Translations under genes and position numbers: made by a program
In this document: positions 1-14,200 of the stretch, one piece after another
Layout: every line of letters starts with the position of its first letter
How positions within the stretch are numbered: position 1 is the first letter of the stretch
Origin: Phoronis australis
Lineage: Eukaryota > Phoronida > Phoronidae
Direction: 5' to 3'
Length of the DNA stretch: 56,760 nt
Assembly (NCBI GenBank): GCA_002633005.1
Contig: NMRA01000293.1
Span: 489,860 to 546,619 of the forward strand
Notes under the pieces: generated by a model
What the model was told of the DNA's origin: nothing
Seen by the model: the letters and a program-made list of their open reading frames with translations, nothing else
Database searches by the model: none

Positions 1-156
1 AAGTAGAAAAGTACGCAGCCGGAAGCACATTAAACTTGTTCTCGCTTTCGTGCAACCCCATTTCCTCATCCTGGCCACCATTGCCGTACGTTTCTTCATA
101 GTATTTGTTCAATTCTTGCTCATAATCGTCGTCGCTTTCAAATTCCCTGCTCTCCG
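1..156 (-). CDS. Possible truncated exon, acidic protein, unrecognised
   Basis: On the minus strand a frame stays open from about 156 to the window edge. It is strongly acidic and polar (it includes DDDYEQELNKYYEET), unlike the AT-rich DNA around it. A possible acceptor (caatag) sits just upstream and an in-frame stop lies a few codons before that, so if real this is an internal or 3' exon cut by the window edge. No domain is recognisable. The call rests on composition only, and chance remains possible. Confidence 0.25.
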
Positions 157-2252
157 CTATTGTTCAATGCTAGTCACTGATCTCTTGTGTTCAACCCATG
201 ACGTCACAAGGCGGCAAATGTGAAAATTGGCAAAATTGAAAGAAAAATCAAAATTTCGAGCTAATTACACAAAATAAACATGGGTCTAGCTAAATTTTAC
301 GTCATACATTTAGTCTGTGGCCACCGGTAATTCAAAATGTGCAAAAGTCCATGGTGTGTACTGTTTAAGGCAGAAGTTGTTGCTCTGTGCATGACAATGA
401 ATACCTAATGCGAGTACGGCGTGAAAAAGACAACCTGTATTTATATAACCGCAGCTGATAATTATACACCGGTGACCTAAAGTCGTGAATATAAGCATAA
501 TAAGCAGTTGATTATCATACTACCCAATGTCCGTTAGCAACTGCTCATGTGATGTCATGGACATATATCAGCCTTCACAAATATACGTGTTTTGACAATC
601 TTAATCCTTGTTTGTATCCGAATGTAGAGTTTTAAAACGGTTGCTGATATCGCCGGCCATTTTAAATGAGGTACTAAAGTCGTGAACGTTTCGTTTGGAC
701 GGAAATGCACGAACTTAGTATGACCACACAAGTCAACTACAGTGCTTACAGTTACTCTAGATGACATAAAAATGCATTGCATTGTTTATTAATTCAGTTT
801 CAATTGAAATAAATTGTTATATGTTTTGCACCCAACTTTGATGTGCACAGACATTTTCAATGAGATTGTTCACGTAAAATGCTAATAACCCAGCATCAAT
901 TATCGCTCTGTATTTTATTGCTTTGGCCTTACAAAACTTGATCGACCCTGGGACATTTTGATACATTGTTCAAGTTACCCCTGGAGCTCGTGTTTGAGTA
1001 AATCTGATCGATAAATATTTTCGAAAATATATCCCAAAAATGCACAAAAAAGTGAATTAGTGAAATATGTTGTTTTTAAGATACATTTGAAAAAAGAAGC
1101 CACTCACTCACTGTTTGTTATCATATTGTGAATACGAACACGTCCGGGTATTCGTTTGACGTTCGTAAGCAGACGAACGCTGGAAACTTCAACGCCAGAT
1201 GTCGCAAGACCGCGCAGAAGAGGAAATAAGATCGTTCACGACTTTAGGGCACTCACGACTTTAGGACCTCTGACGGTACTTCCGCCCCACCCTACTTTTG
1301 CCACCACACAGCGATTTCGAGTGGCGCAAGTTACCCGAGAACAAGTTACCCCACCTCGATAATGTGGAGTAAGTTGTCACAAGTGTGGTATGTTGTGCTA
1401 GTTTACATAGCATCCAGACAGCCTTCAAACCTAGCAACAATTTAAGTTCCAGGAGTAGTAACTTGTTCAAGGATAAGTATGTGTGCTGACAGCACTTTTA
1501 GGGAGGCTTTATACGGCTAAACGTGACACCCGGAAGTTATCTGTCACATTAAACCGTGTCACTGTTGCAGCCCAAAGTGATGCCTGCACCAAACTGATTT
1601 GGCACTCTTTAGTTTGGTGTGGGGTTGGTGAGCCAAACTGGTTTATAGGGTTTTTAACAATTATCAGATCTGAAAATGATGACAAGGACTGCGAGGTGGC
1701 GCGTAATAGTTTCTCAGGACACTTCCCTCTTGTGTTTATATGACTTGCATATGTTAGCTAAGAAACAAAAATTGCATTTCAGTTTGTCTTCAAAGTACTA
1801 AAACATAAGAGAAGACATGTTGTTTTTAGAGTTCAAAGACTCGACCTAATAAACACTTACCAATGCTTGTGTCTGTGAGGTTGCATACATACTCTGGTGG
1901 TGCGTATTTCACCGATTTTGACCGAATAATTCTGACTTGTGTCTGTTTATTTCCTCTTGTGATCTACATGTGTTTGATGTGCACTGGCTGATGTGGCAAG
2001 TGCACTGATTTCACGATGTAAAAAGAATAGTTGTGAATCAAAGGTAAGGAATTGGAAAACTGTTAGTAATTTAAAGTTTGGAAGTGAACACAACTTTGAA
2101 ACGAATTTAGGGGGAATTATTGTCTGCTGCTACTCGCAGTGGTGACTTCAGATTTTTCCCATGTCGCCAAACACAATCTGAGGTCGCATTGTTCACCTGC
2201 AGGTTGCCAAATTGAGAGGTGTAGGGTTGATATCTCTCTTGTGTTGTTCCAG
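157..2252. other. Non-coding DNA upstream of HMGXB4
   Basis: No convincing exon was seen. Short open frames near 1156-1362 and 1483-1743 show no domain and no splice support. The stretch presumably holds the promoter and any 5' leader exon of the gene that follows: a good acceptor (pyrimidine-rich run ending in ttccag at 2252) lies 28 bases before the ATG, so an upstream non-coding exon is likely, but I could not place it. Confidence 0.4.
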
Positions 2253-2280
2253 ATTGTGTTTGTGACGGACTTTACTAATC

Positions 2281-5200
2281 ATGGCCTCTTCAGAAGAAAT
2301 TGGTAAGTACTTTATTTATTAAGAAATTGAGCTAGTAGACTGTTCTTATTTTATGATTATGAAGAGACACATCGACAGTAAAATTGCCAACTAGTTAATT
2401 GAAAGTCCATTTCTCTTCTGTGTGGAGGGTTTGTATATAAAGTCTGTGAACGTGTGTATTGAAATGGTGCCCAAATTCAATAAATGCTGTGCCATACGTA
2501 ACAAATCACTAAACCCCCATGTTGTCAAAGTCATCTCATTCTTCTCCAAACTCATCACAGGAGAGCCCCACTAATCACTGCAAAATTGAGACATGTTATT
2601 GTTGCTGCATCAAGTGTGGAGAGGTTGTAAAGAAAGCTGTAAAGGTTAAGAAGGAATATTTTTATATGTTACTTATTGGAAGGTTTTCAATGAAAACATA
2701 ACTTTCAGTCACATATTATTATTGGTATGTAGTCACTGTAGTGCCTTATCGACTTGTTGGTGTATTGAGCCAAATACCTACAAACTCAGTGAAAGTGTAT
2801 TTTCTGAAAGTACAATTCTGTAAAATGTGATGTTTTACTTTATATCAATCTGCTATTATTTGGGTCACATGACCTTGTCTTTTTTATAAAATTTAGCGAA
2901 AAGAAAACTAAATCCATAGCAAAACGACGGTATCTATGGCATGACCAAATTTCGTTCGATATGTATGTTTCAAGATGAAATCTCAAAAAATGCTGTTATG
3001 GTTTTCTTAATAAATCATTTGTTTTCGTTTGATGCAACTTTTGAGGTTTTTTAATCAAAGTAATATTTTTGATGGCCCCTCATGAAGAAGTGGAAATGTT
3101 AGAAAACAATTCTTAACAGCGTTCTGGAGAACGGTGCACAAACTATGGTATACGGAGAGCGGTGCACAAACCATGGTATACGGAGAGCGGTGCACAAACC
3201 ATGGTATACGGAGAGCGGTGCACAAACCATGGTATACGGAGAACGGTGCACAAACTATGGTATACGGAGAGCGATGCACAAACCATGGTATACGGAGAAC
3301 GGTGCACAAACTATGGTATACGGAGAGCGGTGCACAAACCATGGTATACGGAGAGCGGTGCACAAACCATGGTATACGGAGAGCGGTGCACAAACCATGG
3401 TATCTGAAAGTTTCATATGAATCCAATCAGTCATTTCTGAGACATGAAGTTCCGAAAGTTGCTAAATTTTGACATTTTTCGAGGGTCCTACATAACTAAG
3501 TATAGCAGTGTTTGTTTTGTACAGCTATATGTAATTAAAATCAATTCCATTACCTGATAAATGTTGTTAAATTCTTGGAACAAACATACTCGAAAGGAGG
3601 ACTCACTAGGAGATTTTTATGAAAATTGTTTAGTTATCATTAGGCCTTAGAATGTAATAATCCTTTCACAAACAGTGGATATTCCTTCAGTCTTCTCCCT
3701 TGCTTTGATAACTCATTTTAATTTGCAAACTTTTTGTGCAGTATCTTCAGAAATGTTGTTTAACTTTTTGCTAACCATTGCTGTGCCACTAGCTGAGCTT
3801 GGTGTGTCGCGCTCTGGCCGTGTGCGTAAGAAGTCGTCACGTCTTCTAGAGGTTGAAGATGAAAATGAGACTAATGAGGACATTCAGCAGGCAGACTCAT
3901 CGAAGACTTCCAAGGTATGTCAATATGATATAACTGTAGATCATTATATTGAAGTGGGTGACTGAAATGGATTTTAGGTGTCATATGTTAGGTTCTCAGC
4001 AAATTTCCATTTATTGACTTGCATTGGTCAAGTTATAATGCAGTAGACAATCCGCACCATTCTCATGTGTTTGTTCTTCATTTTGAGTTGCAAACTACCC
4101 TTCATGATTAGCCACTTAATAAAATCTCAACAATTTAGGATGCAATTTTGTTTTCTCATTTTTCTTATAAAAATATATTGCACTGAATTAGTGCTTTGTC
4201 TTGTTCAAGTTTTGTATGACATTACCATAACACAAAATTTTGAAAAATTTTGGGCATTCACAACAACTTAAATTCTTGAAAAATGAGAAAAGGGAAACAT
4301 CTGCAATTATTTTTGTCCAAAATTGGTGGGATATAACTGTATCTATGATAAACTTGAACAAATTGAGTAAATCATATACTAACTCTTCATGAAATGTTGT
4401 AACTGTCACAAGGTCACATGTTGCATGATACTCAATACACAGATAAGTGTGTCCATTTAGTGGTAAGATTATTGCTTTCAAATACAACTGTTTGGAACTA
4501 GTTTTATCCTGGTTTCATCACTCTTTTCATGTATCTGGGTAAATTTGAACCATGTTGCTCTGCTTAGATGCTTGCTATTTTTCCATAGGCTCGCAGAAAG
4601 TCAAAAGCAGATGTGCCGTCAGTTCCTACTAGTCCAACCACGTCACAAACTTCTAACCCAGTTCTGTCAACTACCCCAACTGGTGAGATGACTTGATAAC
4701 ATTGAAGCGTTGTTGTTTTCAGTAATGTTAGTCGCTGATAACTGAAAGCTAGTCAGATCATGTAATCCACTTGATATCTTGTGGGTACTTACCTGATCTT
4801 GTCTAAGTCATAAGGTTGAAGTGTTATAACTTAACATGCCCCTGGTTGGTTGCATTTTAACTACAGTCGGATATGTGGTAGTGTAACCATCTTAAACATG
4901 GTGAATCAGTATTCTAAATTTAGCAACAATTAAATTAAACAAAAATGTCAAAAATGTGGAAATGAGCACAAAGTTTCAAAATAAATTGGACAGCGTTGAA
5001 ATTCGCCAAACTTTTGATGCACAAAACTACTACTAAATATCTACTACTTTTTGACTAGAATGCACTTCAGTAACTTCTAAATCTTGACAAAACTTCAACA
5101 GGTGTTGCAAGTTGAGTTTTCTTCGTGTATACCTCGGTATTTACCAACAAGTTAGTTAACATGTCTTCTTAAAATTTTGCAAATGAGCTTCTATGAAGGA

Positions 5201-8200
5201 AATGATGAACTGCCGTGATTCAGATGGATTTGACCTCGTGGCCATTTTTGTTATTTTTGTGTCAGTGTTTTTGTCGTCTGCCTTACTATCTGCCAAGTCA
5301 CTTAAAAATCGTCATGAAAGTTGGGAGATGGGTTTCTATTTGGTGAGAGCATGTCCAACTTTAATTGATGGACATATCTTCTGTGGTGCCACTTGTGACT
5401 ATTTATAGGCATATCTGCAGTCATGGTGCCCGNAACTTTTGATGCACAAAAGTACTACTAAATATCTACTACTTTTTGACTAGAATGCACTTCAGTAACT
5501 TCTAAATCTTGACAAAACTTCAACAGGTGTTGCAAGTTGAGTTTTCTTCGTGTATACCTCGGTATCTACCAACAAGTTAGTTAACATGTCTTCTTAAAAT
5601 TTTGCAAATGAGCTTCTATGAAGGAAATGATGAACTGCCGTGATTCAGATGGATTTGACCTCGTGGCCATTTTTATTATTTTTGTGTCAGTGTTTTTGTC
5701 GTCTGCCTTACTATCTGCCAAGTCACTTAAAAATCGTCATGAAAGTTGGGAGATGGGTTTCTATTTGGTGAGAGCATGTCCAACTTTAATTGATGGACAT
5801 ATCTTCTGTGGTGCCACTTGTGACTATTTATAGGCATATCTGCAGTCATGGTGCCCGCTGGTGACAGTTTAAATTACTTTTTTTGCCTGTGCCTCAATAA
5901 CTGCTAGGTTCTTTGGTGGATCCTTATGTTGAAATGTGTCTCACGATCCTATTGAGGTAAGAATGCCTGCTTTGATTTTTATACAGATCCTACTACTGGG
6001 TAGTGTCAGTTTCAGTACTTTCCTGAACTGAAAACTCAAATGTGTTGAAGTGGCAAACACCAATAAATGTACCACAGCACTTGGCACAGGCAAAAATGCT
6101 TGCTCGATAATACAAGTGACAGTGTATTCTGCTCTCGTATTTCCAGATTTACTAACTCACAAAAGTGACAACCAAAAAACCAAATATCCGCTCTGCACCT
6201 GTTCGAATAATTTGCAACACCTATTTTAGTTTTTTTTACTCTGACATGTTTTTGAGTGTGTGCTCGCTTATGTTCCAGAAGTGAGCAGCAATTGATGTTC
6301 TCTGTAGTACACATTTAGGCCTCCTTGTCTTGTTAACTACTTGGCATTTGCTCTTAATTAGGAATACAAAAGTAATGTTGATGTTTGAGTTCGTCTGACT
6401 ATCATGGAAATATTAAAAAAACAACCGCCCCTTTATCTTTACCACTAGATTTGCAATGCACATGGTGGGCACTTTTCAAGGCTGTGCTATTCTTGTTGAA
6501 CCTTTCCCTCACAGGTTTGATGGTTGATAGGAACAATTCGTTTTGAATCTCCATATTTGTTTTCACAGTAGAAGAAACACCCTCAAGGAAGTCTCGCAAA
6601 CGAAAGATGGACTCCGATTCATTACCTTTGGAAACATCTGAAGTTGAAGACTGTGGTCCTAGCACCAATAAGAAGTCAAAGAAAAAAACAACAGAAGACC
6701 TGAAGATCAAGCTACACTTAGGTGCTTCTCCTCATGTCGAGAAAGTAAGTCATGCCCACAAACCTGGAAAAATCACACTTGAAGCCCTGTGCAGTGCTGT
6801 CTTTTGGAAACCGTTTTGGTTCGTGTTGTGGGGTGGAAGTCTTTGTTCTGGTATTTAATTCGGAGGTTTAGAGTAAGTGTTGCTAATTAGACGTGACAAA
6901 ACCATGCACTGAATGGAGATCATTGGTTGCTTCAACAGGGTTTATTTGAGTGTGAAGTTTGCGATTGTGGGTTTAGCTAATTAGTGCTGCGTGAGACTCT
7001 AAGCTCAGAGATACAGTACTAGTAATCATATAAAATACCATTTTCTGTCATGATAACTTATTCTGCTAACAGTGAAATGACTGGTAATAATTGCTGTTAT
7101 TCTGCTAACAGTGAAATGACTGGTAATAATTGTTGCCATTTCATGACAACTTATTCTGCTAACAGTGAAATGACTGGTAATAATTGTTGTTATTCTGCTA
7201 ACAGTGAAATGACTGGTAATAATTGTTGTTATTCTGCTAACAGTGAAATGACTGGTAATAATTGTTGCAGAATGGCTTAGCCACCTTAATAACTTTCCAC
7301 TTCATTCTCAGTCTTGAAAGGAGACTACTCTAAGAATGAATTTGGCTTCCACCCATCTGTCATGACGATGAATTCCGGGACATTTCGTCTGAATACGTTT
7401 TGGCTTGAGTTCTTAGTACTTAATTGCCGATTTTCCTTATGACGTTCAGAGGTGCCAGTTCTGTTTTTAACGCAAATTTTACAGTTTCTTCTGATTACAT
7501 TTTGTTGAATGTGATTGTAGGATATACTCATGCGTTGCACAATAACATGTTGCAACATTATTTCCCATTATGATATCTTATCCTATTGGGATTGTTGCTA
7601 GGTAACATCCCCTACAGTGCCAACGACACCAAAGTCTTCTGGAAAGAAGAACAAAAAGCCAGTTGTCCAGTCATCTGACCAGGAGTCACAGAAGGAAGGA
7701 ACACTGAAGCTGAAATTACTGTTGTCTCCGAACAAACCAACGACAGAACCTGAGTTAGAGATTATCTCTGAGCCAGCTCCTCAGGATGGGAAGGTTAGCA
7801 AGAAGTCTGAGAAAAAGAAGAAAAAGACGAAAAAAGAGTTGGCAGCGGAAGCTGAAATGGCAAAGAATCTGACTGTTGATGAAATGCCAGGTTCACCTGT
7901 GGAGATGTCGTATGAGCAGTTCGGTACGTTTTTATGAGCTTGGAATTACTTTGACCATTACTTCAATAACAACCATCAAAAGATACTTATCCGTACACTG
8001 ATGCCATTGTTTCTTCTAATGATACTGAATGTGCAATATTGTTTACACGTTGTGTGCTGATCTTGAAAGGGTCTGAATTGTGTACTTAAACCCGATTGAA
8101 CCAAATATAATTATTTTTTCCTTTTATCTTCAGTTCTTGAGGTCTTATACTTCAGTGATAATTACAAATTCCTTGTAATATATTTCTCTTTTATTTCAAG

Positions 8201-11200
8201 TCGAAGCTATTGAAGAAGAAAACAATCAGAAGGCGTCTGCTAAAAAGAAAAAGGAAAAACCAGAAGAACTTCCAGTCCCAAAAGTGAAGAAAAGCAAAAA
8301 ATCTAAGCAAGCAACAAATACAATTGTAGAGGTATAGACGTGTTCAATTTCTGGACATAGTTGGTAGTTGATACAAATATTGAATTTGTACACAGCATCA
8401 ATGATCTGATAACAAGTCACAAATTTACCTTTTCTACTCATGGTTGAAACGTGCAGATCATGAGATATGCTGCAGATTAACTCTTAAGGAATTGGTCTCT
8501 AAGTTATCCTTGCCATGAAACCCTTAGGTTTCTGTCATTACAATCAATTGACAAATCACCAGCAGTTGGGAAGAGTTAGCTATATTAAAACAGCTTGTTT
8601 TTCCACACTTATTACTTGGTGATGCCCAGAGTAACCGTCATGGTATAGAAAATTTTGTGATTCATGTTCAGGGTAGCAAGTACGAACGAAATGTCGTTTC
8701 AACTTTCTCTTGTTTAGTGCAACTGCTTTCATTTATGTTAGCCAGGGGTAATTATCAAAGAAACAAAAAGTCAAGTGGCTGAGGTCGTAAACAATAGCAT
8801 GAAGTTAACCAATCGTACACAATTAAGCCGCCCGCTACTGAACCACTTGTTTATTATTATGCTATTGGAGACGACAGGTGAGGCTGAACAAAAGAAATTT
8901 GTAATGAATGTCCGTTTACTGTGTTCTCGTGACAAGTCTTTGTCTATACATCAGACTTCCTGGTTTTGAAGAGTCTGACTCATGACAGTTCTCACTAGTG
9001 TAATGAACAAGCTGGTAATGTACAACAAGTGTTCAGGTTCTAAAGATACAATCTGTTTATAACTGTCCTTTTGCTATGTTCAGGTTCCAAAGTTGTATAT
9101 ACAATCTGTTTAAGGCTGTCCCGTTGCTTTGTCCAGGCTTCAAAGTTGTATATTCAGTCTGTTTTTAACTACCCTGTTCCTGTGTTATTTCATTGACTAT
9201 ATTTAAGACAAGGTAGTTAAATTTGATCAGCATTGCAATGCCACTGTAATCCATACACATCTAATTGCCAAAAAAATCAGTTTGCGTGTCAAATCAGTAC
9301 GTGACAGTAATCAGCTTTGGGAGTGGTCATACTTTTCATCCAATAAATATCTTGCACTACTTTGTATGGCTAAAGCAGCTTTAAACAGCTGTCTTCACGT
9401 GTTTATCTTATGTTTAAAGTGAACTTGGTTATAATAAAGTGCCTGGATTTCCCCTGACGGCCACACTTTCATTTTTGATATTAAGTCACCTTGATAAGCA
9501 ACTTAACGAACCTGATCTGAAGCAATATTGAACCTCTAAGTTTTCTCAACATTAAGATGAGAGTAAGGACCTTGATGAGACAGACCTAATAACAATGAGG
9601 GACCTAAATATAAAGTTGTCTGTTTGACACAAATGCAAGTTTGCTACACCTGTAACCTAGTAAGCACTTTACTCGTCTCACCATTCACATGTTTATTGCA
9701 GGCTCCTGTTCACGAAGATTCTTGGATTGATTCAGGAGACAGCAAACACTTCCTGAACCAGGATGATCTAGATGTTTCTATGGAGACAAATGGTGAATTT
9801 TGAAATTTGTTTAAAATCCTTTCTCTTCGGTACATTTAAGTAGTGTAAAACAATAATGCAATGAGTTTCAAGAGGCAGTGAGCTTGCTGAAAACAGTGGC
9901 ATGCCTGAAGTCTTTTGACGTTTTCAGTAAAATAATTTTAACAGATTCTTAAGTTTTAAGAACTTAATACTGGAAAGTTTAGATTGGAAGAGAGTAAACT
10001 GATGGCGATTCGGTTTGGAAAATATGTTACCTTGTGAAATAGATGTATCAAGTGGCTACAGTGGTAGATTCACAAAGCTCAGTGGGTCAGTATGCAATTT
10101 TGGTTGAGTTTTAATAAGTTCAAGTTGGTGTTTTCTACTAAAAAGCGAACAAGTGCTAGTTGGGAGAAAAGGAGGTCGTGGCTAATTTTAAAAGGCTTAT
10201 AAAAATTTTCATAGGCATGAGCAATTTTTTTAATTAAAATTACGTGGATGGAAACATAATGTAAGCAGTTTGTCTGTTATGTAGAACTTAAAATAATACT
10301 TGCTTCATTTTCTTATCAAACTGGGTAGACTGAGTACACAACAGAAGTTATGTGAACTTAGTAATTGATTATTAATTGTTTATTTATGTGGATTTAAAGA
10401 AATCAGCTGCATTCATTGTCAGGTAAATAAACCATAGTCTGTTAAAAATGCACCAGCTGTACAAATCTAATTACTCTGCGCGTGGGCTTTTTTCAATTCA
10501 ACTGTTGCTGTTAACAAGTGGAAGTACTCTATCTAAATTGATATAAAATAGTTTTTTGGGTTCCATTCTCCTTTAAACTTACCTTAATTGAAAACCAGAG
10601 AATATTTTACATTTCCTCATTCTTAGGGAATTTGAAAAATGACCTCCCGAAGCATATTTTTCTGTTATTGCGGCAGTTAATATTTACACAATGTTGGCCA
10701 GAGTGGCTATGCGACTTGGCAGGAGCTGAAAGGTTTAACACTTTCTAGCCCAGGTAGGCACTAGGAGGGCATGTGCTTGAGCCAAGGCAGTTCAGAATAC
10801 TCGAGTTTTTACTCTTCCCCAGTCCAAACTTTTTGATGTTATAAATGATGTTTCTGATGACATTAAAGAAATATTAATACCCTGCAGAGCTTTTTTAATA
10901 TTGATATGTTGTTTTGTGTCTTTATCAGGTGTCTTTGTCAACTTTCATTTTCCGTTATGAAAATTCGGGGAAGAACTGATTGTTTACATGACTGTGTGTT
11001 TTTCTATCTGTTCAGATCTGGAACCAGATTTTGGTCAGGACGAGTCGTCAATGTCAGCAAATGATGCTGCTAAGGCTGCACAGAATTTCTTCCAAAACAA
11101 GTCGGGAAAGAAGAAGAAAGTAAAGGGAGAAAAGATTACAAAAGAGAGAAAGGTTTGCTTGGACCATTTTTGGCTCGTTCTTGTTTTATGCTTGTTCTTG

Positions 11201-14200
11201 TGTTACCAGTAATAATCAGTGCCTAAGGTAGGTGTAATATTTATCACTGCTTTTTGGATGGTATGTCTGTGTTATGATAAGTAATTCAGGCTTAGAATTT
11301 TCCTCTTTTAAGAGAATTTTCGCTTTTTTGGTTTCGATTTCCTCTTATTTGATATCGAATTTCCTTTTTTCATGTCTCTTTTATCATGATTTTTACTTTA
11401 TTCATGCAAACACGTTTATTTATGAGTTAAATTTTACAACACAAAAATATTTCTATCTCACAAGCCTAGTATTTATTTGTGGAACGGTGCGTCACCTGAA
11501 AAATTTCCTCTTTTTGTCATTGGTCATTCCAAGCCTACAATTTGTGGTCTTAGTACATTATTTTGCATCTGTCATATGTTGATTGATGTAAGAAAGATAT
11601 GCTTTGCCGGTGTGTTAGACAGTATTATTATTCAAATTGCTTGTTCTCACCTGCAGCAAAGGTCACGTGCCCCCACAGCATACACGCTGTGGTGCAACAC
11701 ATACCGGGTAAAGGTAGTGGCGCAGAATCCTGGCATTGATTTTGCCCAGACTAGCAAGCGACTCGGAGAAATCTGGCAGTCATTGCCTGAAAAGGAAAAA
11801 GTGGTGAGTAAAAAAAGTTTCTAAGTCGTAGGTTCTTCGTATATACTGGTCATGCACTCTCAGTGCACATCTAGTGGTATTCATGCTTTCATTTCAGTTG
11901 ACTTTACACTTCAAACTTCCGACGTGCTTCAAAAAGATTGCAGAAGTTTTGTTGATCTTGCGAGGAATGTGTCCCACTATTGTCAGGCCTTTCAGAACAG
12001 ACGCAGCGTACTGGTCAGTGGGACTGTATTGTATCTTTCCCGTACAGATCTTCTCCCTCAACAGGAATCCAAATTTCTTTGTACATGTGAAAACTGTGAA
12101 TCAAAGAATAATAAAAAACTTGACCAGTGTTATAAGCACGTGGCCAGGAAGTGCGCGCTACATTATATATATATAGGCCTACCTGTCATTGCAGATATTA
12201 GTTATTGGGAATTATCTATTCATGAAACAGGTAGCATAGCATTGGCAAGAAATAAATATTGGCACTAACTTCCGAAAGTTTTTAATGCCGTAAAAGCTTT
12301 TACATTGTTTTTAAGAGGAACTATTTAATTAAATAATTGGTGTTTTTATAAAGTCATATATCTGATGGAATGACCCACTCATAGTGAACACTTCCACACC
12401 CTTACACCTGAATATCCGGGAAAATAACTGTTGGACTGTTACGCAAACAGTCACGTGGCGACTCAATATTTAATATTGGTCTTATCGAGAAAGTTCTCGA
12501 ACGTTTTTTAGCAGATGAGAATAGCAAGTTCTAAATAAAACATGTTCTGCTTTACTGCTTGAGTTAATTTCTTTAGTTACAATGCACTCCTAGATCACTA
12601 CATTGCATTTACTCTGGCAAATGAACTCTGATGACACTCAATCACTCGCTCACTCACATACACACAGACAAACTTCAAAACAAACGTCATGCGACAACAA
12701 CATCTGTGTTCGACCAATTTTTTCTCGTGTTATGGGGTGCAATCTAGTGCAGATTTGGACTTAATCTGCGGTTAATCCAGACTCCACAGGAACTCAAAAA
12801 TCGTAGGAATGCTATTTGGAAAACTTAACCTGGATTTCAGGTAATTTTTTGGGTCAAAACTATTTTTGTTCAAGAAAAGTTGCCCTATCAACGATCGCGA
12901 GGCAGCGACACATCAGTCGACGAGTTTTCGCAATGGGATTTCCGCAAAATTTTCAGAAAAAGGATCGTAATATAACAACGAACTTTGATACCAATGCACC
13001 ACAATTTTGTGGAAAATCTGTCATAGGTTACAGATACGTCACTGAGCGTAAATTTGATGAATCCTAGCTTCCGTTTTCACCCGTTTCGGAGACTGAGTTT
13101 CAACCGCTTTAGGCCACAATAAGCACCCCCCTCAAATATATTTTTCTAAGCGCCCTCAGCACTTATTAGGGCAAATACGGCACAAGATTTTTGTGGAAAA
13201 GTCGAAAGTTGCATAAATATAAAAACGAAATGAAAATTTAGAAACTAAAAGCAATTCTGAGATTTCATCTTGAACATTTATGTCCGACAAAATTTGGCCT
13301 TGTTATTGATATCATTGAGTAGGTATGAAATGTACCTGGCTTCTACTAAATTTTACTAACATGACAAAAATTCTACAGGCTTTCTACTTCCAGAAACTAT
13401 TTGTTTTCTAGATATTGGGGCTAAATACAGACACTTGTCTATAAGATCATACATAACCTCAAGGTTTTTATCAGCCCAACTAATACTATCGCAAATACAT
13501 TATTTTACAATTATAGTTCTTGATAAGTTCATCTTGTTTGTGTCTGTTTCCTATAACAATTGAACATTAAGATTTTGTATTTCAGTCATGGAGAAAGAAG
13601 GCAAAAAAGCAGCTCACACTAACGGTCTCATCTAAGGGCTCTAATCTCATCACAACTGGCAAGAAGATGTCTGGATCAAAACTATTGTTAACGAAGAATA
13701 AAGATTCATCGTCAACATCTAAACCTGCCGTGGCTAAACCCTCTGTGGCACCTACTAATCAGGTGTCAACTACTCAGGTATTTGGCAAGTCCTTAGGATC
13801 AGCCAGCTTTGCTCCGACATCAGTTCAGAGCAGAAAGGCTTTGCTGTTCTTCAGTTCATGTTGCTATTTTGAGTGTGGTAGAACATGTTTTTGGTGGCCG
13901 TGTGTTTGATACATACTCGGACAGAGACTTGGGCTTCTCTTTGTTTGTCTTGTGGCCTAATCCATATTTTAATTGTAGATGGAGCTTTGTTGGTGGAGCT
14001 TTATGGGTGGGGCTTTGTAGGTGGAACTCTTTCATGTGGTTGCGTGTCCACTTATCACACTTTTTGCATTGTAACAGTTATATTTCTTGTATTTTGTTCA
14101 AGTTAATCAGTTGAAGAATGAAAAATGGAAATCTGGTTAAATATGCTTCCAGGTATTTTATACTTTTGCTGTTAATGCAATGTAGTAATAAAGTTTTGGT

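Noticed and set aside
2500-2700. 60-codon frame ([20 protein letters not shown]...) in HMGXB4 intron 1
   Set aside because: Somewhat protein-like, but exon 1 and exon 2 join in phase without it and no donor or acceptor pair is convincing.
3055-3472. Several long overlapping open frames on both strands (up to 123 codons)
   Set aside because: All are translations of the 28-bp minisatellite, whose unit happens to lack stops; no splice or homology support.
12816-13067. 83-codon plus-strand frame in HMGXB4 intron 9
   Set aside because: No domain, and it lies between exons that already join in phase with conserved HMG-box continuity.
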